Shown: positions 10,697 to 22,480 of the stretch, piece after piece
Layout: every line of letters begins with the position of its first letter
Numbering within the stretch: position 1 is the stretch's first letter
NCBI GenBank assembly: GCA_949361645.1
Contig: OX442435.1
Span: 3,334,220 to 3,398,219 of the forward strand
DNA: 64,000 nucleotides
Reading direction: 5' to 3'
Origin: Spongilla lacustris
Taxonomy: Eukaryota; Porifera; Demospongiae; Spongillida; Spongillidae
The notes under the pieces: generated by a model
What the model was told of the DNA's origin: nothing
What the model saw: the letters and a program-made list of their open reading frames with translations, nothing else
Databases searched by the model: none
Program-made: the position numbers and the translations under genes

Positions 10697-13324
10697 ATGG
10701 CGACGACTAACGACGAGCTCGTCGTTTATCATTCAGCGGACGAGTTCGAATGGAACGATACTTTTGACGAGGATGAGGAAATCGAGAACGGTGGCGATGG
10801 TGAATATGGAAGTGATGATTCTGAAGGCATTGATAGCGATGTCTGTGAAGATGGAATCAACGATGATGGTGAAAGCGACGGAGATGACAATGATGGTGAA
10901 AGTGATGATGAGGGCAGAGATTGTGATAGCGGAAGCGACGGTGATGCCACTGATGGTGATGGTGAAGATGACAGCGACGGCCCAGGTGATGTACCAGCTA
11001 GAATAGCACGTGGGCGATGTCGTCCTCGTCGCATGCTGAATGCCTACCTTACTAGAGGAGGGTGCTGCAGAGACAGTTGCTTATTGAAGTACGGTGACTT
11101 GCCCAAAAGACGAGCACTCACACTATCCAGATTGGACAAGAAAACCAGAAAGGCTGTTATTTATGGAATGCTAGCTGTGATTCGGAACAAATGTGGTTCT
11201 CGAAATACATTCCAGTATCGCCTTGACTGGTCCAGTCCTGTCTGCAAGGATGCTTTCTGTGCCATCATTGGCATTAGTTACTGTACATTGAAGCGCTGGC
11301 AGCAGCAGGTGTGCTCTGACTCTGATGTTGAGCCCCATCCCCATGGGAACTGTGGCAGGGCTCCTCGCCATGCCCTCTCTCGTTTGGACAAGACTATGGT
11401 AGTCAGATTTATAGAGAACTATGCTGGCATACATGCCCTCCCTGACCCTGGTCGATTGCAAGGGACAATCAGAGACTACGTTCTGGAGAGCGGCAAAACA
11501 CTAAAGTCTGTGTACGTCGAGTATTGCAAAGCCATGGAGTCCCTATCAAAGACCACACCAGCACCACAGCAACCTTGCCCTTACAGATTGACCACTCGGC
11601 TGAAGCGGCAGTACACCTTGCTCAACGTTCCTCCGGCTCCTCCAACACCTCCTGCTGCACGTGTGGTGAAGTACGTGTCATTTATTACACTCTGGCGCAG
11701 GTACTGCTCCAACATCAAGATCCAACCTGCACGCAGCGATCTGTGCGACAAGTGTGATCAGATGTTGGTCACTTTGAGGCACAGCCTTTCCGACGAGCAG
11801 CGCAAAACAATAAATGACAAATACAAACAACATCTCATTAAGGCCAAGGCATTTCGTGATGCCTACAATGCCAATATTGAGGAGGCTGAGAAGGGATGGA
11901 AAGGGAAGAGACAGAAGGAGCGTGACCAGATTCTGGGTCACTTGGGATCCAGGGCCCTGATGGCTCCCTTCACTTCACAAGCCCTGCACCTGGACATGCA
12001 GATGCAGTACTCTTTTGACTACTGCCAGCAGGTGTCACTGCCCTATAGCTCACAGCAAAGGGGCACGTTTTATTTCAGGACACCTCGCAAGGTCCAGGTG
12101 TTTGGCGTGTGTTGTGAGCCGCTGTGCCGCCAGGTGTTCTTCCTAATTGATGAGGCTGAGCAGGCCGGCAAGGGTGCTGTGGTGGTGGTCAGCCTGGTGC
12201 ATGCATTCTTCCACCTACATGGACTGGGAGAGAGGCGTGTAACACTTCAGGCCGACAACTGTGTGGGCCAGAACAAGAACACCACCATGATGTGGTACCT
12301 GGCCTGGCGGGTGATCACTGGACAACATGAGGCCATCCAGCTGAACTTCATGCTACCTGGACACACAAAGTTTCGACCTGATTCCTACTTTGGCCTGTTC
12401 AAGAAGTACTACCGAAGACAGGATCATGTAGATGACATGGACGATCTAGCTGACTGTGTCCGGCAGTGTGGCCAGAACGTCACTTGTGTGCCACAACTGT
12501 ACCAGGACTGGCAGTACCATGACTGGAATGCCTTCTTGGGCCAGTGGTTTGGTCCTCTGGTTGGCTTTGGTCGCTACCACACATTTGAGTTTGACCAAGG
12601 CCACCCTGGTGTCATGAAAATGAAGACCTTGCCATCGGACACAAACCCCACCGAGATGAGCATGCTGAGGGCTGGAGTGGCCATAAAGGACATACAGGAG
12701 GCTTATCAGAGCCAAGTGATGCCACCTGTTATTAGCCCCAATGGATTGTCCCTGACGCGGTCACTGTACCTGTACGAGAAGGTGAGGGAATACGTTCGTG
12801 ACCCCAAGAAGAGGGACAGGGTATGTCCAAAGCCTACTCCAGCCACTGCTATCAACTCTTCAGAAACACCTGGAAATGTTCCAGACAGTGGCCAACCAGG
12901 TCCTTCTAATGCCATTCCTGACCCACCTACAGTTGAGGGTAATGAGTCTGCAGATGAGACTCACAGTGAAATGCAAGACAAAGGCAATAGCTGTGTTTCT
13001 GGCAGGAGGAAACGCAGACCCAGGTCTGAACTAATCCTTGCCTACCAATGCACTGTATGTGGCAATAAGTATGGCAGTAGCCAGGCCCTGTACCTGCACA
13101 AAAAGAACACTCATAAGCAGCCTGCTGTTCCAGGTGATGAACACGGTGATGTCGCTAAGGCAGACAATGCCAGTGTTGACGAAGGAAGCCAGGGTCCACC
13201 CTGCAAGCGCAGGCGTAGGAAAAAATCTGAAATTGACAGGCCATTTTCCTGTTCTGTGTGTGGCAATAAGTACGGCAGCTCATCCGCACTGTATACTCAC
13301 AAGAAGAGCGACCATGGCTCATGA
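10697..13324 (+). CDS. DUF7869-like transposase with C-terminal C2H2 fingers (intact, 875 aa)
   Basis: Single uninterrupted ORF, probable transposase of the 16-kb element, acting on DNA in the nucleus. The start ATG (MATTNDELVVYHSADEFEW) is supported because the diverged right-arm copy has a matching ATG context. Residues ~10-100 are D/E/G/S-rich. Around 100-160 is a basic and cysteine region (GGCCRDSC). A helix-turn-helix-like stretch (GISYCTLKRW) lies at ~190-200, and a cysteine pair (SDLCDKCDQM) at ~345-355. The likely RNase-H-fold core has HLDMQMQYSFDY (~430), QADNCVGQNKN (~518-528) and GHTKFRPDSYFG (~554-566); conserved Asp residues in these motifs are catalytic candidates. Two C2H2 fingers close the protein: CTVCGNKYGSSQALYLHKKN and CSVCGNKYGSSSALYTHKKS, each C-x2-C-x12-H-x4-H. 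The name DUF7869 comes from the NC-GQNKN signature. Superfamily assignment is open. Confidence 0.8.
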   Translation: MATTNDELVVYHSADEFEWNDTFDEDEEIENGGDGEYGSDDSEGIDSDVCEDGINDDGESDGDDNDGESDDEGRDCDSGSDGDATDGDGEDDSDGPGDVPARIARGRCRPRRMLNAYLTRGGCCRDSCLLKYGDLPKRRALTLSRLDKKTRKAVIYGMLAVIRNKCGSRNTFQYRLDWSSPVCKDAFCAIIGISYCTLKRWQQQVCSDSDVEPHPHGNCGRAPRHALSRLDKTMVVRFIENYAGIHALPDPGRLQGTIRDYVLESGKTLKSVYVEYCKAMESLSKTTPAPQQPCPYRLTTRLKRQYTLLNVPPAPPTPPAARVVKYVSFITLWRRYCSNIKIQPARSDLCDKCDQMLVTLRHSLSDEQRKTINDKYKQHLIKAKAFRDAYNANIEEAEKGWKGKRQKERDQILGHLGSRALMAPFTSQALHLDMQMQYSFDYCQQVSLPYSSQQRGTFYFRTPRKVQVFGVCCEPLCRQVFFLIDEAEQAGKGAVVVVSLVHAFFHLHGLGERRVTLQADNCVGQNKNTTMMWYLAWRVITGQHEAIQLNFMLPGHTKFRPDSYFGLFKKYYRRQDHVDDMDDLADCVRQCGQNVTCVPQLYQDWQYHDWNAFLGQWFGPLVGFGRYHTFEFDQGHPGVMKMKTLPSDTNPTEMSMLRAGVAIKDIQEAYQSQVMPPVISPNGLSLTRSLYLYEKVREYVRDPKKRDRVCPKPTPATAINSSETPGNVPDSGQPGPSNAIPDPPTVEGNESADETHSEMQDKGNSCVSGRRKRRPRSELILAYQCTVCGNKYGSSQALYLHKKNTHKQPAVPGDEHGDVAKADNASVDEGSQGPPCKRRRRKKSEIDRPFSCSVCGNKYGSSSALYTHKKSDHGS

Positions 13325-15150
13325 ACCATATTGTGAGAAGCATTTCATGGTATTATTACCATTTCAATTTCATCTGTAGAAGTGAGGCCATCGTGAAAGG
13401 CTATGTAACAGTTGCATAGGAAGATGATTGTTTGGCTTTGATATGTGACAAAGGTGGATGTGGAAGCCCGGCTTGTTGAAGTAAATTTCCTTCACCCAAA
13501 GCTACATTTACCTGGCAAGTCCTACAATTACCCAAAGAACCCGGACATCAATGGAGGTCTTACCAGCATTAAGAGCACTTAAAGCTAGAGAAGCTCTCAG
13601 GTTGTGAGTTACCTTAGCAATTTAGTTGCCTGAATAGACACAGAACATGATGCATGCACCTCTGCTAATTTAAGTTAGTTGTTGCTCAGATTACTAGAGA
13701 GATGTTTGGTGCATCCATGAAGAAGTCGATTGTTGCTCAGATATACATGTACATGTAGCTCTGGTGCACTCGTGAAGAAAAGTCGGTTGTTGCTTGATAA
13801 CTCTGGTGCACCCGTGAAGTTAAAAGTCGATTGTTGCTCAGATATACATGTACATGTAGCTCTGGTGCACTCGTGAAGAAAAGTCGGTTGTTGCTTGATA
13901 ACTCTGGTGCACCCGTGAAGTTAAAAGTCGATTGTTGCTCAGATATACATGTACATGTAGCTCTGGTGCACTCGTGAAGAAAAGTCGGTTGTTGCTCAGA
14001 TAATCTATGTACAGTGCAACTGTGTATCGTGTTGAATCAAAAGTTCTTTTAAGAACTCGTTTGTCAGCTTGTCCTCACAATCTATTGAGGTAACATTCTG
14101 ACAAACGTTACATTTACACAAGAAGTTACACCTTAGCGAATCTTGATTATCATAACAAAGAAGTGATCACATGGGTACAAGCACATGAACATGTAAATGT
14201 TTTGAAAGAGTTCTAGTACGCATATTAATGGTAAAAGAATGGTCCTTGTCCTGCCCAAGTGTCTGGCATAGGTCCAGCTGTCCATGGTAACGCTGCCTGG
14301 GACCATGACTGTGATGGTGACTGGAGCTGAATCCTTGGTGGAAACTGGACTATTGCAGCTACTGGTGGCCTCACCATTACAGGCAGTGGCTCTGGCTAAT
14401 AGGAATGATGCAAGTGTGAGTATGAGGAATGGATGATGAGCATGGTGAGGAAAAACATGAAGATGGATGTGTTGAATGACTTGAACGTGTTTGCCGAGTA
14501 CAGTGACGTGGTGAAGAACATCTTGGATGACTTAAGTGGCGTGGTGATCCAGGTGAATAGTACGGCAGCTCATCCGCACTGTATACTCACAAGAAAAGAG
14601 ACCATGGTTCATGAACCATATTGTGAGATGCATGTAGTTGAATGCCAAAGGAGGTATGGTATCTTGCACATCCCAATGACAATGTGTTTGGTGCATGTGC
14701 TGGAGGGTTGGTGCACCCCATGCCATAGAAGGTGTGGTGTCTTGCACATCTCGATGACACTGTGTTTGGCGCATGTGATGGAGGGTTAGTGCACCCCATG
14801 CCATAGAAGGTGTGGTGTCTTGCACATCCCAATGACAGTGTGTTTGGTGCATGTGCTGGAGGGTTAATGCACAAGCTTATCTTATCTAATATCAGTAACA
14901 AATTCATATGTAGGTGGGCCATAAAAGACTAGGCTATAACTTCTCAATGTGGGATACATCTACATTGGTGTGATAAGTTCAAACCTGGTACATTTTAAAA
15001 TGTGGAGATAAACTCTGATGCATGGGTTTCCAAGCTAGGTGACCTGGCATTAATACACGTACATGTACATGTAGCACCAAAACTGGGAGTGCACTAACAT
15101 ATTGCTGCACCCTACGTGGTTAAACTGCACTGGCAGATGTGTATAGTGTA
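13325..15150. repeat. Left-arm downstream region with small tandem repeats
   Basis: No gene. At 13680-14010 a ~110-bp unit (containing TCTGGTGCACTCGTGAAG) recurs about three times. At 14560-14640 the last ~80 bases of the transposase gene, including the stop and the following CATGAACCATATTGTGAGA, are present a second time. At 14660-14870 a ~78-bp unit (GGTGCATGTGCTGGAGGGTT) recurs about three times. Confidence 0.75.
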
Positions 15151-18100
15151 CTGATGTGAGGTGTGTGTAGTGTACTGATGTGTGGTGAATACATGTATGG
15201 TGTAGTGTGTGTTTAGTGTTCTGATGTGTGGTGTGTATAGTGTACTGATGTGTGGTGTGTATAGTGTACTGATGTGTGGTGTGTATGTGTGGTGTGTATA
15301 GTGTACTGATGTGTGGTGTGTATAGTGTACTGATGTGTGGTGTACTGATGTGTGGTGTGTATAGTGTACTGATGTGTGGTGTGTATAGTGTACTGATGTG
15401 TGGTGTGTGTATGTGTGGTGTGTATAGTGTACCGATGTGTGGTGTGTATAGTGTACTGATGTGGTGTGTATAGTGTACTGATGTGTGGTGTGTATAGTGT
15501 ACTGATGTGTGGTGTGCGTATGTGTGGTGTGTACAGTGTACTGATGTGTGGTGTGTATAGTGTACTGATGTGTGGTGTGTGTATGTGTGGTGTGTATAGT
15601 GTACTGATGTGTGGTGTGTACAGTGTACTGATGTGTAGTGTGTGTATGTGTGGTGTGTATAGTGTACTGATGTGTAGTGTGTGTATGTGTGGTGTGTATA
15701 GTGTACTGATGTGTGGTGTGTATAGTGTACTTATGTGTGGTGTGTACAGTGTACTGATGTGTGGTGTGTATAGTGTACTGATGTGTGGTGTGTATAGTGT
15801 ACTGATGTGTGGTGTGTATGTGTGGTGTGTATAGTGTACTGATGTGTGGTGTGTATAGTGTACTGATGTGTGGTGTGTGTATGTGTGGTGTGTATAGTGT
15901 ACTGATGTGTGGTGTGTATAGTGTACTGATGTGTGGTGTGTATAGTGTACTGATGTGTGGTGTGTATAGTGTACTGATGTGTGGTGTGTATGTGTGGTGT
16001 GTATAGTGTACTGATGTGTGGTGTGTATAGTGTACTGATGTGTGGTGTGTACAGTGTACTGATGTGTGGTGTGTATAGTGTACTGATGTGTGGTGTGTAT
16101 AGTGTACTGATGTGTGGTGTGTATAGTGTACTGATGTGTGGTGTGTGTATGTGTGGTGTGTATAGTGTATTGATGTGTGGTGTGTATAGTGTACTGATGT
16201 GTGGTGTGTATATGTGTGGTGTGTATAGTGTACTGATGTGTGGTGTCTATAGTGTACTGATGTGTGGTGTGTATAGTGTACTGATGTGTGGTGTGTATAG
16301 TGTACTGATGTGTGGTGTGTATGTGTGGTGTGTATAGTGTACTGATGTGTGGTGTGTATAGGTGTGGTGTGTATAGTGTACTGATGTGTGGTGTGTATAG
16401 TGTACTGATGTGTGGTGTGTATAGTGTACTGATGTGGTGTGTGTATGTGTGGTGTGTATAGTGTACTGATGTGTGGTGTGTATAGGTGTGGTGTGTATAG
16501 TGTACTGATGTGTGGTGTGTATAGTGTACTGATGTGTGGTGTGTATAGTGTACTGATGTGTGGTGTGTGTATGTGTGGTGTGTATAGTGTACTGATGTGT
16601 GGTGTGTATAGTGTACTGATGTGTAGTGTGTGTATGTGTGGTGTGTATAGTGTACTGATGTGTGGTGTGTATGTGTGGTGTGTATGTGTGGTGTGTATGT
16701 GTGGTGTGTATAGTGTATTGATGTGGTGTGTATAGTGTACTGATGTGTGGTGTCTATAGTGTACTGATGTGTGGTGTGTATAGTGTACTGATGTGTGGTG
16801 TGTGTATGTGTGGTGTGTATAGTGTACTGATGTGTGTACTGATGTGTGGTGTGTGTATGTGTGGTGTGTGTATGTGTGGTGTGTATAGTGTACTGATGTG
16901 TGGTGTGTGTATGTGTGGTGTGTACAGTGTACTGATGTGTGGTGTGTATAGTGTACTGATGTGTGGTGTGTGTATGTGTGGTGTGTGTATGTGTGGTGTG
17001 TGTATGTGTGGTGTGTATAGTGTACTGATGTGTGGTGTGTGTATGTGTGGTGTGTATAGTGTACTGATGTGTGGTGTGTATAGTGTACTGATGTGTGGTG
17101 TGTATAGTGTACTGATGTGTGGTGTGTATAGTGTACTGATGTGTGGTGTGTATATGTGTGGTGTGTATAGTGTACTGATGTGTGGTGTCTATAGTGTACT
17201 GATGTGTGGTGTGTATAGTGTACTGATGTGTGGTGTGTATAGTGTACTGATGTGTGGTGTGTATGTGTGGTGTGTATAGTGTACTGATGTGTGGTGTGTA
17301 TAGGTGTGGTGTGTATAGTGTACTGATGTGTGGTGTGTATAGTGTACTGATGTGTGGTGTGTATAGTGTACTGATGTGGTGTGTGTATGTGTGGTGTGTA
17401 TAGTGTACTGATGTGTGGTGTGTATAGGTGTGGTGTGTATAGTGTACTGATGTGTGGTGTGTATAGTGTACTGATGTGTGGTGTGTATAGTGTACTGATG
17501 TGTGGTGTGTATATGTGTGGTGTGTATAGTGTACTGATGTGTGGTGTGTATAGTGTACTGATGTGTGGTGTGTGTATGTGTGGTGTGTATAGTGTATTGA
17601 TGTGGTGTGTATATGTGTGGTGTGTATAGTGTACTGATGTGTGGTGTGTATAGTGTACTGATGTGTGGTGTGTATAGTGTACTGATGTGTGGTGTGTGTA
17701 TGTGTGGTGTGTATAGTGTACTGATGTGTGGTGTGTATAGTGTACTGATGTGTAGTGTGTGTATGTGTGGTGTGTATAGTGTACTGATGTGTGGTGTGTA
17801 TGTGTGGTGTGTATGTGTGGTGTGTATAGTGTATTGATGTGGTGTGTATATGTGTGGTGTGTATAGTGTACTGATGTGTGGTGTCTATAGTGTACTGATG
17901 TGTGGTGTGTATAGTGTACTGATGTGTGGTGTGTATAGTGTACTGATGTGTGGTGTGTGTATGTGTGGTGTGTATAGTGTACTGATGTGTGGTGTGTGTA
18001 TGTGTGGTGTGTATAGTGTACTGATGTGTGTACTGATGTGTGGTGTGTGTATGTGTGGTGTGTGTATGTGTGGTGTGTATAGTGTACTGATGTGTGGTGT

Positions 18101-19220
18101 GTATAGTGTACTGATGTGTGGTGTGTGTATGTGTGGTGTGTGTATGTGTGGTGTGTATAGTGTACTGATGTGTGGTGTGTGTATGTGTGGTGTGTATAGT
18201 GTACTGATGTGTGGTGTGTATAGTGTACTGATGTGTGGTGTGTATAGTGTACTGATGTGTGGTGTGTGTATGTGTGGTGTGTACAGTGTACTGATGTGTG
18301 GTGTGTATAGTGTACCGATGTGTGGTGTGTGTATGTGTGGTGTGTATAGTGTACTGATGTGTGGTGTGTGTATGTGTGGTGTGTATAGTGTACTGATGTG
18401 TGGTGTGTATAGTGTACTGATGTGTGGTGTGTATAGTGTACTGATGTGTGGTGTGTATAGTGTACTGATGTGTGGTGTGTATAGTGTACCGATGTGTGGT
18501 GTGTGTATGTGTGGTGTGTATAGTGTACTGATGTGTGGTGTGTATAGTGTACTGATGTGTGGTGTGTATAGTGTACTGATGTGTGGTGTGTATGTGTGGT
18601 TTGTATAGTGTACTGATGTGTGGTGTGTATAGTGTACTGATGTGTGGTGTGCGTATGTGTGGTGTGTATAGTGTACTGATGTGTGGTGTGTGTATGTGTG
18701 GTGTGTATAGTGTACTGATGTGTGTACTGATGTGTGGTGTGTATAGTGTACTGATGTGTGGTGTGTATAGTGTACTGATGTGTGGTGTGCGTATGTGTGG
18801 TGTGTATAGTGTACTGATGTGTGGTGTGTATAGTGTACTGATGTGTGGTGTGCGTATGTGTGGTGTGTATAGTGTACTGATGTGTGGTGTGTATAGTGTA
18901 CTGATGTGTGGTGTGTACAGTGTACTGATGTGTGGTGTGTATAGTGTACTGATGTGTGGTGTGTATAGTGTACCGATGTGTGGTGTGTATAGTGTACTGA
19001 TGTGGTGTGTATAGTGTACTGATGTGGTGTGTATAGTGTACTGATGTGTGGTGTGTATAGTGTACTGATGTGTGGTGTGTATAGTGTACCGATGTGTGGT
19101 GTGTATAGTGTACTGATGTGGTGTGTATAGTGTACTGATGTGTGGTGTGTATAGTGTACCGATGTGTGGTGTGTATAGTGTACTGATGTGGTGTGTATAG
19201 TGTACTGATGTGTGGTGGGT
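15150..19220. repeat. 4-kb GT-rich minisatellite, 22-bp unit
   Basis: Tandem array whose main unit is 22 bp, beginning TGTGGTGTGTATAGTG and ending TACTGA. It is interspersed with truncated 13-15-bp units (TGTGGTGTGTGTA). Longer blocks of several hundred bases recur, for example around 16140-16740 and 17090-17840, giving higher-order structure. The unit lacks stops on the minus strand in all frames, which creates very long spurious ORFs. It is absent from the mirror position in the right arm (near 24190). Confidence 0.97.
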
Positions 19221-19224
19221 ATGT

Positions 19225-20050
19225 ACACTGTACATCTGTGTCGTTAAGGGGTTACCTCTGTAAACCTTATGTATGTTTCATCAAGGGGTTACCTGTACAC
19301 CATACATCTGTGTCGTTAAGGGGTTACCTGTACACCATACATCTGTGCCGTTAAGGGGTTACCTGTACACCATACATCTGTGCCGTTAAGGGGTTACCTG
19401 TACACCATACATCTGTGCCGTTAAGGGGTTACCTGTACACCATACATCTGTGCCGTTAAGGGGTTACCTGTACACCATACATCTGTGCCGTTAAAGGGTT
19501 ACCTGTACACCATACATCTGTGCCGTTAAGGGGTTACCTGTACACCATACATCTGTGCCGTTAAGGGGTTACCTTTGTATGCTTTATGTATGTGTCGTTA
19601 ATGTATGTGTTGTTAAGGGGTTACCTCTTGTTGTACCCCCCCCCCCCCCCCCCCCCCCATCATATACATATGTGTCATCAAGGGGTTACCTGTACACCAT
19701 ACATCTGTGTCGTTAAGGGGTTAACTCTGTATACCTTATGTATGTGTTGTTAAGGGGTTACCTGTACACTGTACTTCTGTGTCGTTAAGGGGTTACCTCT
19801 GTACACCATACATCTGTGTCATCAAGGGGTTACCTTTACACAATACATCTGTGTCGTTAAGGGGTTACCTCTGTAAACCTTATGTATGTGTTGTTAAGGG
19901 ATTTAACCTCTTGTGTGTACCCCATTCATCTGTGTCATCAAGGGGTTACCTGTACACCATACATCCGTGTTGTTAAGGGGATACCTCTGTACACCTTATG
20001 TATGTGTCATTAAGGGGTTACCTGTACACCATACATCTGTGTCGTTTATG
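19225..20050. repeat. 35-bp tandem repeats, left arm
   Basis: About 20 copies of a 35-bp unit containing GTTAAGGGGTTACCTGTACA and CCATACATCTGTG. The middle copies are near identical and the flanking ones more diverged. A poly-C run lies at ~19637-19658. The same unit appears inverted at 23345-24185. Confidence 0.93.
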
Positions 20051-20053
20051 GAT

Positions 20054-20126
20054 TTTTACTTTTCACGTAGTGGTGATGTAATCCATCCAATGCTGTGAAA
20101 ATCTAGGTCTGGGTGCGAGACTAGTG
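20054..20126. mobile_element. Short hairpin element (MITE-A), left arm copy
   Basis: A ~73-bp imperfect hairpin: TTTTCACGTAGTGGTGATGT, then ATCCATCC, then GCTGTGAAAATC, ending in CTGGGTGCGAGACTAG. Related copies are at 23274, 55984 and 62813. Confidence 0.75.
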
Positions 20127-20550
20127 ACGACGGTGGTCCCATTTACACCCTGTACTAGTGTCTGCTGTGGGATCAAATCCATGGTCCCATTTACACACTG
20201 TAAGTGTATCTATTGTGGGGTCAAATCCATGGTCCCATTTACACACTGTACTTGAGTCTGTTTTAGGGTCAAATCTATGGTCCCATTTACACCCTAAACT
20301 TGTGTCTGTTGTGAGATCAAATCCATGCTCCCATTTACACCCTGTACTTGTGTCTGTTGTAGGGACTCAAATCCATGATCCCATTTACACCCTGTACTTG
20401 TGATCAAATCCATGGTCCCATTTACACCCTGTTCTTATGTCTGTTGTGGGGTCAAATACATGGTTCCATTTACACCCTGTACTTTTGTCTGTTGTGAGGT
20501 CAATTCATTGGTCCCATTTACACCCTGTACTTTTGTCTGTTGTGGGGTCA
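20127..20550. repeat. 48-bp tandem repeats, left arm
   Basis: About nine copies of a ~48-bp unit containing AATCCATGGTCCCATTTACA, CCCTGTACTTGTGTCTG and TTGTGGGGTC. The inverted counterpart is at 22480-23270. Confidence 0.9.
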
Positions 20551-21211
20551 TACTACCAACAGGCCGGAGAGCTGCCAGCTGCCACATTACCAGGGTTGAA
20601 TGGGGTCGTCACAAAGCTAGACCTCAGCATGTGGAGTGGAACCTTGAACTGGAGCCGACCTCAAACACTGGGACCAGCCACAATGGCCTTCTATCCTAGC
20701 CCCACACAGCTCCTCACTGCAAATGCACGTGAAGCCACTACATGTACCTATGAAACCATTAACCCCCACACTACAAGAGGAATTACTGGTAGGGGAACCA
20801 TCGTGGAGCTACCAGCTTGCATTGGACAAATGGGGATGCCACCACTGGAGCAGCCTCCATTTGTAGAGTGTACATGCGTATACGTTTTTCTCTTCACACA
20901 TTTTGTGCTGTACATGTGGATCTGAACTACTGTAGACATGTACATGTACATGTTTTGTGCATTCTGGTGTGAAGCCATGCTGTTAGTGGTGAATATAGTT
21001 ACTTGCCCTATCGGTACTGATTGTGGTGGGTCTGCACCCGTGGTTGGTGTATATAGACAACCAAGGCTTGCAGAGGGCGTTTTGCCTACATGTACTGAGA
21101 ACTAGTAGCAAAACATATTAGTGCCATTTTGAATCAATGTCACATAAATTGCAAGCACAGTCACAGCTACAATGTGTCACGGTGAAGACGTCAGAATTCA
21201 TGACCACACAG
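20550..21211. repeat. Left inner arm of the palindrome
   Basis: Unique sequence starting near ACCAACAGGCCGGAGAGCTG, whose reverse complement occupies ~21385-22045 with moderate divergence. It contains an open stretch with Pro/Gln-rich translation (DQPQWP type) resembling the segment fused to the transposase relic in the right arm. Confidence 0.85.
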
Positions 21212-21384
21212 CACTGTCAGAGATGTCACCAGACATTACCAGTGTAACCCAGTTTCACCTGTGCCCCACGGCCACTATACACTACCCGCGCACATACATT
21301 TTGGCAGAAACACCAGCCTAGGGCTAGGTATAACGTAGTTGATGAATCCATTAAATTTGTAGGGTCTATTAACTCCACTTGCAT
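21212..21384. other. Central spacer of the 16-kb palindrome
   Basis: About 170 bases between the inner arms that do not pair with each other. No gene, ORF or repeat recognised. Confidence 0.7.
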
Positions 21385-22045
21385 TGTGTGGTCATGAATT
21401 CTGATGTCTTCATCGTGCCACATTGTAGCTGTGACTGTGCATGCGTGACATTCAAAATGGTACTTCCATATTTTGCTACTCGCGTAAAGTAAGGCCTTAC
21501 AGTATGTAGGCAAAACGCCCTCTGCAAGCCTTGGTTGTCTATATACACCAACCACGGGTGCAGACCCACCGCAATCAGTACCGATAGGGCAGGTAAGTAT
21601 ATTCACCACTAACAGCATGGCTTCACACCAGATAAAATTTACTCTGTATACGTACATGTACATGCACAAAACATGTACATGTCTACAGTAGACCTAGTTC
21701 AGATCTACATGTACAACACAAAATGTGTGAAGAGAAAAACGTAGGCATGTACACTCAGTGGTGGTATCCCCATTTGTCCAATGCGAGATGGTAGCTCCAC
21801 GATGGTTCCGGTCCCCTACTAGTAAGTACTCTAGTAGTGTGGGGGTTAATGGTTTCATAGGTAGTGGCTTCATTTGCATTTGCAGTGAGGAGCTGTGTGG
21901 GGCTAGGATAGAGGGCCATTGTGGCTGGCCCCAGTATTTGGGGTCGGCTCCAGTTCAAGGTTCCACTCCACATAGCTTTGTGACGACCCCATTCAACCCT
22001 GGTAATGTGGCAGCTGGCAGCTCTCCGGCCTGTTGGTAGTACGAT
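21385..22045. repeat. Right inner arm of the palindrome
   Basis: Reverse complement of 20550-21211. Anchors include TGTGTGGTCATGAATTCTGA (pairing with the stretch near 21195) and GAGCTGCC/GGCAGCTC next to the GGCCGG/CCGGCC ends near 20565 and 22028. Confidence 0.85.
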
Positions 22046-22480
22046 TACACCATATGTTAGAGGGGTTTTTAGGGGTGGGTGGGAGGGCTGGTCGTGTGGG
22101 GACTGAGAGTGCTATTGAGTAGGGGATGGCCTGGGCCTCTGATACAACTTGCAGTAGAGGAGGATAGGTAGTGGGAGATAGGGCCATGGGGGTGAATGGG
22201 GCATGTGTTAATCCAGTTCATGGCTCCCCTAATATAGTGGGGGGTGCCAATTCCTATCGCAGTGTGAGAGCTGCATTATTGTGGGGACCCCCAATGACCC
22301 TGTAGGATTTTTTAGCACCTGATTGCTCCCTTGCTGCCAGTCTGATAACTCCACCTGCAATTGCTCCATGCACTGGTGCTAACTGTCTGGACATGTAGTG
22401 TGGGGCTATTAAGTTAACTTGCATTAATGGTTCTGTCCACTTGCAGTGAGGGAGTTGACCTGATTGGACCCTGGGCCATT
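22046..22480. other. Right-arm insert without mirror counterpart
   Basis: About 430 bases between the inner arm and the 48-bp repeats, absent from the left arm, where those modules abut at ~20550. Minus-strand translation is proline-rich with stops (for example LPPTPKNPSNIW), so it may be a relic of a proline-rich coding segment. Confidence 0.55.

Noticed and set aside
15276..19014. Plus-strand ORFs of the repeating MCGVYSVL type
   Set aside because: Same minisatellite read on the other strand; pure repeat translation.
15213..19235. 1340-codon and 447-codon minus-strand ORFs rich in His, Thr and Tyr
   Set aside because: They are translations of a 22-bp repeat that lacks stops on that strand in all frames; the repeated peptide cycles through three frames every 66 bp. 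No start context, domain or homology.
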